DNA from: Dugong dugon
Lineage: Eukaryota; Chordata; Mammalia; Sirenia; Dugongidae
DNA length: 64,000 nucleotides
Assembly: GCA_030035585.1 (NCBI GenBank)
Contig: CM057471.1
Span: 97,217,819-97,281,818 of the forward strand
Reading direction: 5' to 3'
Shown: piece after piece, positions 35,896 to 46,586 of the stretch
How the letters are laid out: every line of letters begins with the position of its first letter
Numbering within the stretch: position 1 is the stretch's first letter
Notes under the pieces: generated by a model
Told to the model about the DNA's origin: nothing
Databases searched by the model: none
Seen by the model: only the letters and a program-made list of their open reading frames with translations
Translations under genes and position numbers: made by a program

Positions 35896-36672
35896 AGAAA
35901 AAGTCCAGTAAATAGATTCAGAAATAGTGATCAGTTAAGGAGGAGGAAAAGCAAGAGTGCATGATGATATAGAAACAAACTGAAGAGTGTTTCAAATAGA
36001 AGGAAAAAGATCAAAAGGAAATGTCAACTGGGCAAACTACTGCTTAAGAGGTTAAAGAAGATAGGAGCCTCCCAAAATTCCACTGACTTACAATTATGAA
36101 AATTAAAGGTGACCTTGCATACCCCATCAAGACAGAATAAGGACTGATTGTACCCTCCCTCCTGAAACAAACAAAAATGGACAAAATATATGAAACAACA
36201 GTCTTTCAAGACAATGGACATCAGGCAACAAACAACAGTGGTGCCTAAGAAGCAGGAAATTAATGAGTTGCCCCTGCTTGCTGTATTGTGACTTCCAAGC
36301 AGTATAGGAGACAGAACCCAAGCAGACTCCTGGAGTTGAGGAGACGGAGGTGGCTAGAATTTGAAGGAAAGACTATTGAAGAGGAGACAGTTGTACAGCA
36401 AGAGAACCCCAGAGTCTGTAGAGGGTTTCTCTCAAATACTCAGCTGAGTACAGATCAGTGCGTAAGTGTAAGGAAACTATTCAAGGCTAGAAAAGGAACC
36501 ACTTGAAAGGATTAGAGGTAACAGTGCCAGGTGCTCACACAGGACAGGGAATTGTGTCTTTTCCTGTCCATCAAAATGAAAAATCTCATAATTAACAGGG
36601 CACTGGTTAGAGTATACACAAGGGTCTTGCCTCAGGAGTGAGGAATAATTAGCCACAGACTGAGAAAGGCTG

Positions 36673-36835
36673 GCGGGGCCCTGGTGGCACGGTGGTTAAG
36701 ACTTGTCTGCTAACAAAAAGGTCGGTAGTTCGAATCTAACAGCCGCTTCTTGGAAACCCTATGAGGCAGTTCTACTCTGTCCTTTTGGGTCACTATGAGT
36801 TGGAACTGACTCAACGGCAACAGGTTTGGTTTGGA
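36673..36835 (+). mobile_element. Afrotherian SINE
   Basis: It runs from ggggccctggtggcacggtg to gactcaacggcaacaggtt. Confidence 0.95.
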
Positions 36836-37109
36836 GAACAGCTCCAGTCCCATTCAACAAATATGAAAATCAAGACTCAAAAGAATCAAACTGTTTCCAA
36901 GTGACTTAACTGCATCCCAGAATAAGACTCAAGAATGTTTACAGGAATACAAAAATGTCCCGCATCCAACAAGTTAAAATTCCCCAATCAAAAATTATCC
37001 AGTACGTTTAATGAGAACAATCAATCAATCAAAATCAACAAAGGACTGACACAAACATTTAGAATTGATGGAAAGGACATTACAGCCGTTACTACCACTG
37101 TATTACATG

Positions 37110-37266
37110 TATGGAGCCTTGGTGGTGCAGTAGTTAAGAGCTATGACTGCTAACCAAAAGATCAGCAGTTCAAATCCACCAGCCGCTCCTTGGAAACTCT
37201 ATGAAGCAGTTCTACTCTGTCCTATAGGGTCGCTATCAGTCGGAATTGACTTGTCGGCAACGAGTT
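37110..37266 (+). mobile_element. Afrotherian SINE
   Basis: It runs from atggagccttggtggtgcag to gacttgtcggcaacgagtt. Confidence 0.95.
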
Positions 37267-37984
37267 TTATTATATGGACACAAAAAAAGTAGTGACATAG
37301 AAAGTACAAAAAGACCCAAACAGAACTACAATATGTGAAAAGAAAAAATACACTGGATGAGATTAATGGCAGATTCAACACTGCAGAAGAAAAGATGAGT
37401 GTATTTGAAGATATAGCAATAAAAACTATTCAATATGAAACACAGAAAGAAAAGAGAATTAGGGGGAAAAATTAATAGTGAGCTGTGGACTTCAAGGAGT
37501 CAAATATACATGTAAATGAAGTTCTTGTAGAATGAGGAACAGGGACAAAAAAACACATTTAAAGAAATAACGGCCAAAGCTTTTCTAATTTTGATAAATT
37601 ATACACCCAAAAAGCTCAATAAACTACAAGCACAAGAAACATAAAGAAAACTACACCAAGGCTCATCATAATCAAATTGCCTAAAACCAGGGATAAAAAG
37701 AAAATGTAAAAAGCAGCCAGATTTTAAAAAAAAAAAGGACAAGTTATATACAGAGGAACAAAGATAAGGATGACAAGGGAATTATCTTCAGAAAAGGCTT
37801 AAGCAAGTGATAAGACAGTGGGACAACATATTATTTACAGTAAATCTCTTTAAAAGATAACGATTTAAACAAAAACAGTAACAAAGTAGTGTTGGATTTA
37901 TAGCATATGTAAAAGTAAATGTATAACAAAAACAGCACAAAAATCAGAAGGGAGAAACAGAAGTATGTTGCTGGAAGGTTTTAA

Positions 37985-38207
37985 TACCACTGACCCTGTT
38001 CCTCCTGCCTCTATCTTATAAGGACTCTTGTGTGATTACACTGGGCCCACCTAGATAATCCAGGATAATCTCCCCATCTCAAGATGTTTAACTTAATCAC
38101 ATGTGCAAAATTCTTTTACCATGTAAAGTAATTTTCACAAATATTCTGGGCATTAGGACACAGATATCTTTGGCGGGCCATGATTCAGCCTACCACAGAC
38201 ACAAATT
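37985..38207 (-). mobile_element. MLT1-type LTR fragment, reversed
   Basis: The order ttataaggactcttgtgt, gggcccacctagataatcc, tctccccatctcaagatg and cattaggacacagatatctt is the reverse of the MLT1 central part. Confidence 0.75.
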
Positions 38208-38489
38208 ACCAAAGTTCACTCAAGAAGAAACAGAAAAACCTGAACAGTGTTATATGTATTAAAGAAACTGAATTTATACTTAAAAAGCTTCCCGCAACGA
38301 AAATTCCAGACTGAGATGGCTTCACTGATGAATCCTACCAAACACTGAAAGAAGAAACAGTAACAATTATACATAAACTTTTCAAAAAAAAATTGAAAAG
38401 GAGGGAATACTTCCTAAATCCAAAATTTTATGAGGTCAATACTACCCCAATACCAAAGGCATTACAAGAAAACTATAGACTAAAAACAT

Positions 38490-38695
38490 GTCTTATCTAG
38501 AATGCAGGAGGAGACAGGAAAGCTGGTAATAAATCCCAAGGTCAAGAGGGGGAGAGTGTTGACATGTCTTAGGGTTGGCAATCAATGTCACAAAACAATA
38601 TGTGTATTAATAGTTTAATGAGAAACTAATGTGCCCTGTAAACCTTCATCTAAAGTACAATTTTAAAAAAATATAAAGTTAAAAAAAGAAAAAAA
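38490..38695 (+). mobile_element. 5'-truncated L1 tail, type A
   Basis: It runs from aggaggagacaggaaagctg to taaagtacaattttaaaaaa. Confidence 0.8.
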
Positions 38696-38699
38696 AAAG

Positions 38700-39005
38700 A
38701 AGAATGGGATGGTGCCCCATTACCATTACTGGACATTTTGATCAAGAACCCAACAGATGGATCCTGATCAAAAAGAGGAAAAATGTGGGACAGAATTTCA
38801 AATTCTTATAGAAACCAGACTTACTGGACCCACTGAGACTGGGGGAATCCCCAGATCTACTGTCCTGAGATAATCTTTAAACCTTGAACCAAAACTATCC
38901 CATGAAGTCATCTTTAAACTAAACAACAGTTTAGCTCAACTAGTAAAGAATGTTTGTCTTGAGCAGTGTGCTCTTTTAAAGAATTATCTATATGAGATCA
39001 AACTG
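38700..39005 (+). mobile_element. L1 3' UTR, type B
   Basis: It contains gtttagctcaactagtaaag and tgtcttgagcagtgtgctct, as in 20293-20545, preceded by a region like that around the acagagactgga block of type A. Confidence 0.65.
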
Positions 39006-39297
39006 GCAATAGTAACTCATTTGAAAATCATTCAATGTAATTTACCATATTAATAAACTAAAAGAGAAAAGCCATTGAATCATCTCAATAGACACAGAAA
39101 AAGCATTTGACAAAATCCAACATTGATTCTGGATAAAAACTCTCAGCAAGCTAAAAAAGAGAGGGATTTCTTTAACATGATAGAAACCTACAGCTAAAGT
39201 CATGCTTAAAGGTGAAAGAATGAATTATTTTCCCCTAAGATCAGAAACAAGATAAGGATGTCCATTCTAATCACTTCAACTGGAGTTCTCTCCAGTG

Positions 39298-39822
39298 TGT
39301 CATGGATTGAATTGTGTCCCTCAAAAATATGTGTATCAACTTGGCTAGGCCATGATTTGCAGTACTGTGTGACTGTCCACCATTCTGACATCTGATGAGA
39401 TTTTCCTATGTGTTGTAAATCCTATCTCTATGATGTTGATGAAATAGGATTACTGGCAGTTATATTGATGAGGCAGGACTTAATCTACAGGATTAGACTG
39501 TGTCTTAAACCAATCTCTTTTGAGATATAAAAGACAGAAGCAAGCAGAGACACAGTGGGACATCATACCACCAAGAAAGCAGTGCCGGGAGCAGAGCGTG
39601 TCCTTTGGACCTGGGGTTCCTGAGCAGAGAAGCTCCTAGACGAAGGGAAGACTGAGGACAAGGATTTTCCTACAGAGCCGACAGAGACAGAAAACCTTCT
39701 CCTGGAGCTGGTGCCCTGAATTTGGACTTCTAGCCTACTAGACTGTGAGAGAATAAACTTCTGCTTAATAAGGCCATCCACTTGTGATATTTCTGTTACA
39801 GCAGCACTAGATAACTAAGACA
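39298..39822 (+). mobile_element. MaLR-like solo LTR (525 bp), perfect 5 bp target duplication
   Basis: It starts tgtcatggattgaattg, ends ataactaagaca and is flanked by cagtg at 39293-39297 and 39823-39827. The insertion is in old L1 ORF2. The polyadenylation region is gagaataaacttctgc. Confidence 0.9.
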
Positions 39823-41468
39823 CAGTGCAAACAAGGAATAAAAAGAAACAAAAAAACCTCAAAATTGGTAAGAAGTAAAACTGTTTTTATTCATAGATGG
39901 CCAACGATCACCTATGTAGAAAATCTTAAGAGAATCTACAAAAAAGGCTACTAGAACTAATAGTGAGTATAGCAAGGTTGTAGGATACAAGAAAAATATA
40001 CAAAATCAATTATATTTCTATATACTAGCAACTAACAATGGGAAATGGAAATTAATTTAAAAAAGAAAACCACTGACAATAGTATCTAAAAATATAAAAC
40101 AGGGATAAATCTGACAAATGAGGTGAAAGACCAGTATACCTAATACTACAAAACACTGCTGAGAGAAATTTTAAAAGACCTAAATAAAAAAAGGGTATGA
40201 AGACATAATATTGTTAAGATGTCCATTCTCACCAAACTGTCGACTCCCCAAACTAACTACAGATACATAGTAAAGGCAATTCTAATCAAAATCCCAGCAA
40301 GCTATTTCTAGAAATTTGTCAAATTGATGTTAAATTCATATGGAAAATCAAAGAACCTAAAATAGCCCAAACTTTGTGGGAGTTGGAGAACCAACACTTC
40401 CTGATTTCAAGGCTCATGACAAAGCTACAGTTATCAAGGGACTGTGGTATTTGCACTAAAATAGACAACTAGATGTACAGAACAAAATAGAGCCCAAAAA
40501 TAGATTTACACATGCATGGACAAGTGATTTTTCACAGAAGTGCAATGGTAATTCAGTAGAGAAAGGATAGTTTTTTCAACACTGCTAAAAAATAGTTAAA
40601 ATCCACATGTAAGAAATAATAATAACTTTAAGCCATATCTCATACTATATTCAAAAATAAACTCAGTAATAACAAATAGTATAAAATCTAAAACTATAAA
40701 ACTTCCAAAACAAAGCATGGAGAAAACCATGATAAACTTCTTGTGTTAGGCAAGTATTTCCTACATACATTTCTAAAAGCATAATCCATAAAAGAACAAA
40801 TCAACAAAATGAACGTCATCTAAATTAAAAGTTCTTCTCTTTAAAAGATACTTTTAATAATATGAAAGGGCAAGCACAGACTGGGAAAAATGTCTGCAAT
40901 TCAAATATCTGATAAAGGACTTGAATTAATAATATACAGATAACTCACAATACTCAATAATAAGAAAATACCCCAAAATGGAAGACCTGAAAAGACACTT
41001 GACCGAATAAATAAGCTGAAGGCAGGTAAGTCCATGAAAAAATGCTCAGCATAAGCCATTAGGGAAATGTAAATTAAAATCACAATGAGAATGGCTAAAA
41101 TTTAAAAAGAATAACCATACGAGGTGTTGGTGAGGATGCAGGGAACTGTAACTCTCATATACTGCTGAAGGGAATATAAAACAGTACTATCTCTTTGGAA
41201 AACAGGTTATTGGCAGTTTCCTAATAAGATAAACATGTACCTACCATACGCTCCAGTCATTCCACTCCAAGGGTTTTAAATAAGCAAAAAGAATGCCTAT
41301 GTCCATATAAAAACTTGTACATGATGCTCATAAATATTTATTTTAATAGCCAAAACTGGAAACAACCCAAATGTTCAAAAGTTGAATGGCTAAACAAATT
41401 GTGGTATATCTATACAATGGAATATTACTCGGCAATTTTAAAAAAAAAAAGTATGACTGATACACACT

Positions 41469-41524
41469 AACCAAAAACCAAACCTGTTGCCGTCGGGTCA
41501 ATTCCGACCCATAGCGACCCTAGA
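41469..41524 (-). mobile_element. SINE fragment, reversed
   Basis: Only accaaaaaccaaacctgttg to gacccatagcgacccta remains. Confidence 0.8.
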
Positions 41525-41789
41525 CTACATAGATAAATCTCAAAATAACTGTGCTGCATAAAAGAAGCCAAACCCAACCCCCTCATCCCCCCAAAAAAGA
41601 CATACGTATGTAAATTTCTAGAAAAGCAAACTAATCTGTAGTGACAGAAAGGAGATCAGGAGATGCCTTGGGTGGGGAATACGGACAAGAGAGAAGGATG
41701 AGAAATGCGCACCAGGAAACATTTTAGTGTATTCTGATTGAGGTAGTTTCACAAGTACACATAGGTCAAAACTTATTCAAATTGTACAA

Positions 41790-41960
41790 CAGCCTTGAAC
41801 AAATTGTTTAACCTTGTTAACCTCAGTTTTCTCATACAAGTCCTAAAAAGAGTTTAAAAATAATGCTATTACTATAAGGTGGAGAAGGTTAAACAGTACC
41901 TGACTGGCTCAGTAAATGGCAGCTTGTTAAGTCTCTGCTTTGTAGTTGTGTTGCATTTTA
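41790..41960 (+). repeat. MIR
   Basis: The core-like words ttgaacaaattgtttaacc, ctcagttttctcatac and acctgactggctcagtaaat follow MIR order. Confidence 0.6.
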
Positions 41961-42639
41961 TGTTTACATATAAACAACTTTTCATTTATAAGCATGCTTT
42001 AAATCTGTTTTATAATGAGAGATAGTGACAGTTATTTAGATTTATTTATTTTAAATTTATTACTTAAATTGTTAGGTTTTCCAGTGAAGTTTGTTGAATA
42101 CTGATTATTCCTCAATAAAGCAATTTAAAAAATTATAGGTGGCCTTAATAAGACATGCTGGTGTAGGGAATAAGGCATCAAATAAATAGGAATGGTTCAA
42201 GAGACACAGATTGTGCTTACAGGCTATTTCAAAATTCTTGGCTTTTAAGAGAATCTGATCAATTGGGCAGTAACAGAAGAGCAGTCTAAAAATTAGAGAG
42301 CCCAAATCATGTTTAAATGGTAAGAAGCGGGTGGATTAAAGGTTCAAGACAGAAAAATAATTAAAGGACCCGAAAAGGAAGGAAGGGAGTAAAATCTGTA
42401 ACACAGGTTACAGTATTGGTCTTTGACAAGAAAAGCAACACAATCTCTTGTAGAAAATAACAAAAGGGTAAGCAGAACACAAGATCAAATAAAAGGGAAT
42501 ATGTAAATTTTGGGGAAGCAATATGAAAATAGATTCTACATATCTCTATGATATAGGAGGGATATAGAGTGTGTATGGGATAGACCTGAGGATTTCAAAG
42601 GTTTGAAGAGTACAAAGAAAGTATAAAATACTCATTGAA
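41961..42639. other. Intron stretch without recognised element
   Basis: No repeat or exon signature recognised. Confidence 0.5.
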
Positions 42640-43648
42640 AGATTAATAAAGCACTTACTGATAAAGATCAAAGACTACAGCCTTCAGTATGGATTACACC
42701 TCAACATCAAGAAAACAAAAATCCTCACAACTGGACCAATAAGCAACATCATGATAAACGGAGAAAATATTGAACTTGTCAGGGATTTCATTTCACTTGG
42801 ATCCACAAACAATGCCCTTGGAAGCAGCAGTCAAGAAAGCAAACAACATACTGCATTTGGCAAATCCGCTGCTGTCATGGATTGAATTGTGTCCTCCAAA
42901 AAATGTGTGTAGCAACCTGGCTAGGTCATGATTCCCAGTATTGTATGATTGTGTTATCTGATGTGATTTCCTTATGTGTTGTAAACTCTACCACTATGAT
43001 GAGATTATATGTGATCTCATGTGTTGTAAATTCTATCACCGTGCGTGATGAGTTATACTGATGAGGTTGACAAGATTAGTGTCTTAATGCAATCTCCTCT
43101 GAGATATAAAAGAGAGAAGCAAGCAGAGACACACGGGAACCTCACACCACCAAGAAAGCGGTGCTGGGAGCAGAGCACGTCCTTTGGACCTGAGGTTCCT
43201 GCGCTGAGATGCTCCCTGACCAAGGAAAGACTGAGGCATCACAAGGACCTTTCTCCAGAGCCGACAGAGAAAGAGAGCCTTTTCCTGGAGCTGATGCCCT
43301 GAATTTGGACTTGTAGCCTACTGGACTGTGAAGACAATAAATTTCTCTCCGTTAAAACCATCCACTTGTGGTACTTCTGGTTAGAGCAGCACTAGATGAC
43401 TGAGACATCTGCAAAAGACCCCTTTAAAGTGTTAAAAAACTAAGGTGCACCTGACCCAAGCCATGGTATTTTCTATCACCTCATATGCATGCCAAAGCAG
43501 GACAATGAGTAAGGAGGACCGAAGAATTGACACCTTTGAATTATGGTGTTGGTGAAGAATACTGAATGAATATACCATGGACTGCCAGAAGAACCAACAA
43601 ATCTGTCTTGGAAGAAATACAACCAGAACGCTCCTTAGAAGCGCGGAT
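42640..43648 (+). mobile_element. RTE LINE copy split by an LTR
   Basis: Pieces 42640-42872 and 43408-43648 join in the aatctgctgcaaaagacc region. The left piece carries cttcagtatggattacacc and the TGPISNIMINGE-type coding word; the right one carries caacaaatctgtcttggaag. Confidence 0.87.
42873..43407 (+). mobile_element. MaLR-like solo LTR (535 bp) inside the RTE
   Basis: It starts tgtcatggattgaattg and ends gatgactgagaca. The flanks are gctgc (42868-42872) and tctgc (43408-43412), a 5 bp duplication with one change. Confidence 0.85.
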
Positions 43649-43649
43649 G

Positions 43650-43735
43650 GTAAGAGAAACTAATTTGCTCTGTGAACCTTCAACTAAAGCACAATAAATA
43701 AATAAATCATATATACATATGCAAGAAAAAAAAAG
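43650..43735 (+). mobile_element. Short L1 type A tail
   Basis: It runs from agagaaactaatttgctctg to caataaataaataaatc. Confidence 0.65.
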
Positions 43736-43760
43736 AACAATGAAATTTGTTACAATGTAT

Positions 43761-44300
43761 TGTCTTAGTCATCTAGTGCTGCTCGAACAGAAATACCACA
43801 AGTGGATGGTTTTAACAAAGAGAAATTTATTCTCTCACAGTCCAGTAGGCTACAAGTCCAAATTCAGGGCATCAGCTCCAGGAAAAGGCTTTCTCTCTCT
43901 GTGGGCTCTGGAGGAAGGAGGAAGGTCCTTGTGATGCATCAGTCTTCCCTTGGTCTGGGAGCATCTCAGTGCAGGAACCTCAGGTCCAAAGGACGTGCTC
44001 TGCTCCCGGCACCGCTTTCTTGGTGGTATGAGGTTCCCGTGTGTCTCTGCTCGCTTCTCTCTTTTGTATCTCAAAAGAGATTGGATTAAGACACTATCTA
44101 ATCTTGTAAACCTCATCAGCATAACCTCATTCAGTGATAGAATTTACAACACATAAGGAGATCACACATAACCTCATTATAGTAATAGCATTTACAACAC
44201 ATAAGGAAATCACATCAGATTACACAATCATATGACACTGGGAATCATGACTCAGCTAAGTTGACAGATATTTCTGGAGGACACAGTTCAATCCATGACA
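43761..44300 (-). mobile_element. MaLR-like solo LTR (540 bp), reversed, perfect 5 bp target duplication
   Basis: On the plus strand it runs from tgtcttagtcatctagtg to ttcaatccatgaca, flanked by tgtat at 43756-43760 and 44301-44305. It lies in opposite orientation to, and 353 bases from, the LTR at 42873. Confidence 0.9.
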
Positions 44301-44474
44301 TGTATTTTAGAGTTAATAACTGGAACACCTAACAATTTAAGTAATAAATCTTACCTAAATAAACTGTGCCACTATCTCTCATTGTAAAACAGATTTAAAG
44401 CATACTTACAAATGCAAAGTTGTATATACATAAACAAAATGCAACACAACTACAAAGCAGAAACTTAATAAGCT

Positions 44475-44650
44475 AGCATTTACTGAGCCAGTCAGGTACT
44501 ATTTAACCTTCTCAACCTTATAATAATAGAATCATTTTTAAACTCATTTTAGGACTTTTATGAGAAAACTTAGGCTTAACAAGGTTAAACAACTTGTTCA
44601 AGGCTGTTGTACACGTAACATATCCAAATATCAAATCAAATACCGCTTTT
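44475..44650 (-). repeat. MIR, reversed
   Basis: It runs from gcatttactgagccagtca through aactcattttaggac to aaggttaaacaacttgttc, in reverse MIR order. Confidence 0.55.
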
Positions 44651-44674
44651 CAGCTCTCAGTTCAGTTCTGACAC

Positions 44675-45745
44675 CAGGATGCCCATGCAGCATTTCTTCC
44701 TCTAACCCAAGCCTCCCAGAGCTAGGTCAGAGTTCAGAAATTAAAAGGATAGTCCTCCAGGCTGCCAAGCAGACCCAAGACTTCAGATGCCAGCCCCAAG
44801 TCTGGGAGTCCACAAAACACCCTTACTTCTGCTAGCTACAAATTTGGGGTTTTCCCACTACCCCTTCCGGATGCCAGTCACAGGCGCAGCGGTTAAGAAC
44901 TACAGCTGCTAACCACATGGTCAGCAGTTTGAATCCACCAGCCAGCCACTCCTTGGAAACTTTATGAGGCAGTTCTACTCTGTCCTATAGGGTCACGCTG
45001 AGTCGGAATCAACTCAACACAACGGGTTTACCCCACTCCACCCAAACCCACCCTGGACTCCCTCACTTCTGACCTGCTGGCTACAAATTCAGGGGTTCCC
45101 TCTTCCCCCAAAGGATACCAGCTGTAAACTCAGGGGTTCTCAGCCCTACTTTGCTTCTGATCTACTGGCTCCAAAAACTCCAAGTTCAATAATTCACTGG
45201 AAAAACTCACAGAACTCATGGAAAGTAATATGATTACAGTTTTACAGTATGAAAAAAGGATACAAATGAAGAGACACATGTGGCAACATCTGAGAGGGTC
45301 CCCAACACAGAGCTTCCATGTCCCATGGGATGCACTACCCTCCCACATACACTTGATGTCTCTTACCAACCAGGAAGTCCATGGAGCTTCAGTGTCCAGA
45401 GCCTTTACTGGGGGTCACATTATGTAATATAAACTCCAGTCCCTCTTCCCTGAGGTCGACCGATATCACCAGGTGATCAGAACTATCACACAGTAAGTCT
45501 TTCTGGCCTGGCCAGTCCCCATGGCAGAGTTACCTCATCATCTTACCTAACCTGTTATTTAGGTATGGTCTGGAGTCCTTATGGAAAACACTTAAATTCC
45601 AAGGTGTTTTTTTAGAGATTACCTCTCAGGAACTGAGGACAATACCAAATTTATGGGTAAAAAGTTAATGTAAACTCCACAGCTGTATAACTAACAAATC
45701 CCAGAATCAATCAGGTTTGTCTGACTTTCAACTGAAAAAGTCTAT
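44675..45745 (-). mobile_element. Old ERVL-type LTR, reversed, with a SINE inside
   Basis: The words ctggaaaaactcacagaactc, agagcttccatgtcccatg and ccaaccaggaagtcc recall an old placental LTR (MER21-like, tentative). The repeated ggggtt-containing motif (caaatttggggttt, caaattcaggggttcc, taaactcaggggttctc) forms its left part. Borders were not resolved. Confidence 0.5.
44874..45028 (+). mobile_element. Afrotherian SINE
   Basis: It runs from cacaggcgcagcggttaaga to caactcaacacaacgggttt and interrupts the old LTR. Confidence 0.93.
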
Positions 45746-45817
45746 AGTTAAGCCAATGTTAAGACAATTTCTTAGTAAATAAGAGCCTTAATAGAGACTA
45801 TGTAATATGCTTTAACT

Positions 45818-46152
45818 CAGGGGTCACCAAACTTTCTCTGCAAAGGGCCAGGCAGTATAAAAAGGTGTTGCAGGTCATACAATTTCTGTCACAATCATTC
45901 AACTGTCATTTTAGCACAAAAGCAGACACAGACAATATGTAAACAAATTAGCAGGCTTTTTTTAATAATAATACAACTTTATTTATGTACAGTGAAATCT
46001 GAATTTTATATAATCTTCCTATGTCACAAAAACTATTCTTTTTATTTTTTTTCAACCATTTAAAAATGTAAAAACCAATCTTAGCTCACAGGTCATACAA
46101 AAAGAGAAGGTAGGCCAGATTTGGCCCATGGGCTTTAGTTTGCTGACTCCAG
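45818..46152. mobile_element. hAT MITE (335 bp) with perfect 8 bp target duplication
   Basis: The inverted ends caggggtcaccaaact and agtttgctgactccag are flanked by ctttaact at 45810-45817 and 46153-46160. It ends 159 bases before the AGTPBP1 start-codon exon. Confidence 0.88.
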
Positions 46153-46311
46153 CTTTAACTGAAATGTTAAACATTAAAAAAAATAATAATGAAATAAGAT
46201 AAATATAACACACTATTATTTAAACATAAATATTTTAAATTAAGTTTCAAATATTTACTTCATGTATTTATTCCTGTAATTTATATATACTGATATCTAG
46301 AATTACAGTAC

Positions 46312-46376
46312 CTTTTCTCTGATATCACTTTTAACTTGCTCATCTTGAGTTACTTCGTTTGAACATTGCAGATAAT
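46312..46376 (-). CDS. AGTPBP1: AGTPBP1 start-codon exon (c1); coding part 46312-46343
   Basis: On the minus strand a pyrimidine-rich acceptor ends in ag at 46378-46377. The exon then carries 33 bases of 5' UTR, the start codon at 46343-46341 and 10 codons (MSKLKVISEK) plus two bases, and ends at the donor gtactg. The human protein starts MSKLKVIPEK, so one residue differs. An in-frame TAA at 46352-46350, three codons before the ATG, shows that no N-terminal extension can be read through this exon. The start context has A at -3 and A at +4, which is adequate rather than optimal. The two leftover bases (AG) join the first base of c2 to give the serine expected at residue 11. The acceptor shows that at least one further 5' UTR exon lies upstream, at higher coordinates. 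Confidence 0.92.
46340..46366 (-). promoter_or_regulatory. Upstream ORF overlapping the AGTPBP1 start codon
   Basis: Inside exon c1 an ATG at 46366-46364 opens an 8-codon frame (MFKRSNSR) that stops with TGA at 46342-46340. The stop overlaps the main ATG, forming ATGA, in another frame. The upstream ATG has G at -3. Such overlapping short ORFs commonly reduce initiation or allow termination-reinitiation (family knowledge). Whether it is used here is inference and depends on the true 5' end of the transcript. Confidence 0.6.
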
Positions 46377-46586
46377 CTAAAAGAAAAATGTTCAGAGATA
46401 TTAAACACTTACACAAGTCTGTTTTCTATACATTAGATGCCATAAAAGCCATACAGATACAAGTTCTTCATTGTGGGTAATGCAAGATAACATTGGAAAC
46501 CAAAAGAGAATGTTTGAGTTGTATGAGCCTCTGGCAGTTCAATTTAATGTACAATGTGTGACTATTAAATTACTTAAAATCAGCCA

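Larger units (their letters stand above)
36040..41790 (+). mobile_element. Old L1 composite (5' region to 3' UTR) with several nested insertions
   Basis: In order: 5' UTR-like DNA (36100-36660), ORF1-like DNA (36850-37980), ORF2 RT remnant (38220-41100, with words such as cagacacagaaaaagcatttgac) and 3' end (to 41790). It is interrupted by SINEs (36673, 37110, 41469), an MLT1-type LTR (37985), L1 tails (38490, 38700) and an LTR (39298). It may be two overlapping L1 copies rather than one, because the ORF2 beginning is missing. No open frame survives. Confidence 0.6.

Noticed and set aside
36288..36506. 72-codon frame rich in R and E on the plus strand
   Set aside because: It sits in old L1 5' region-like sequence; no homology recognised and no start or splice context.
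43045..44122. Plus- and minus-strand frames of 85-95 codons with similar sequence (for example SPLRYKREKQAETHGNL and its relatives)
   Set aside because: The same peptide appears from several LTR copies on either strand; it is LTR sequence, not a gene family.
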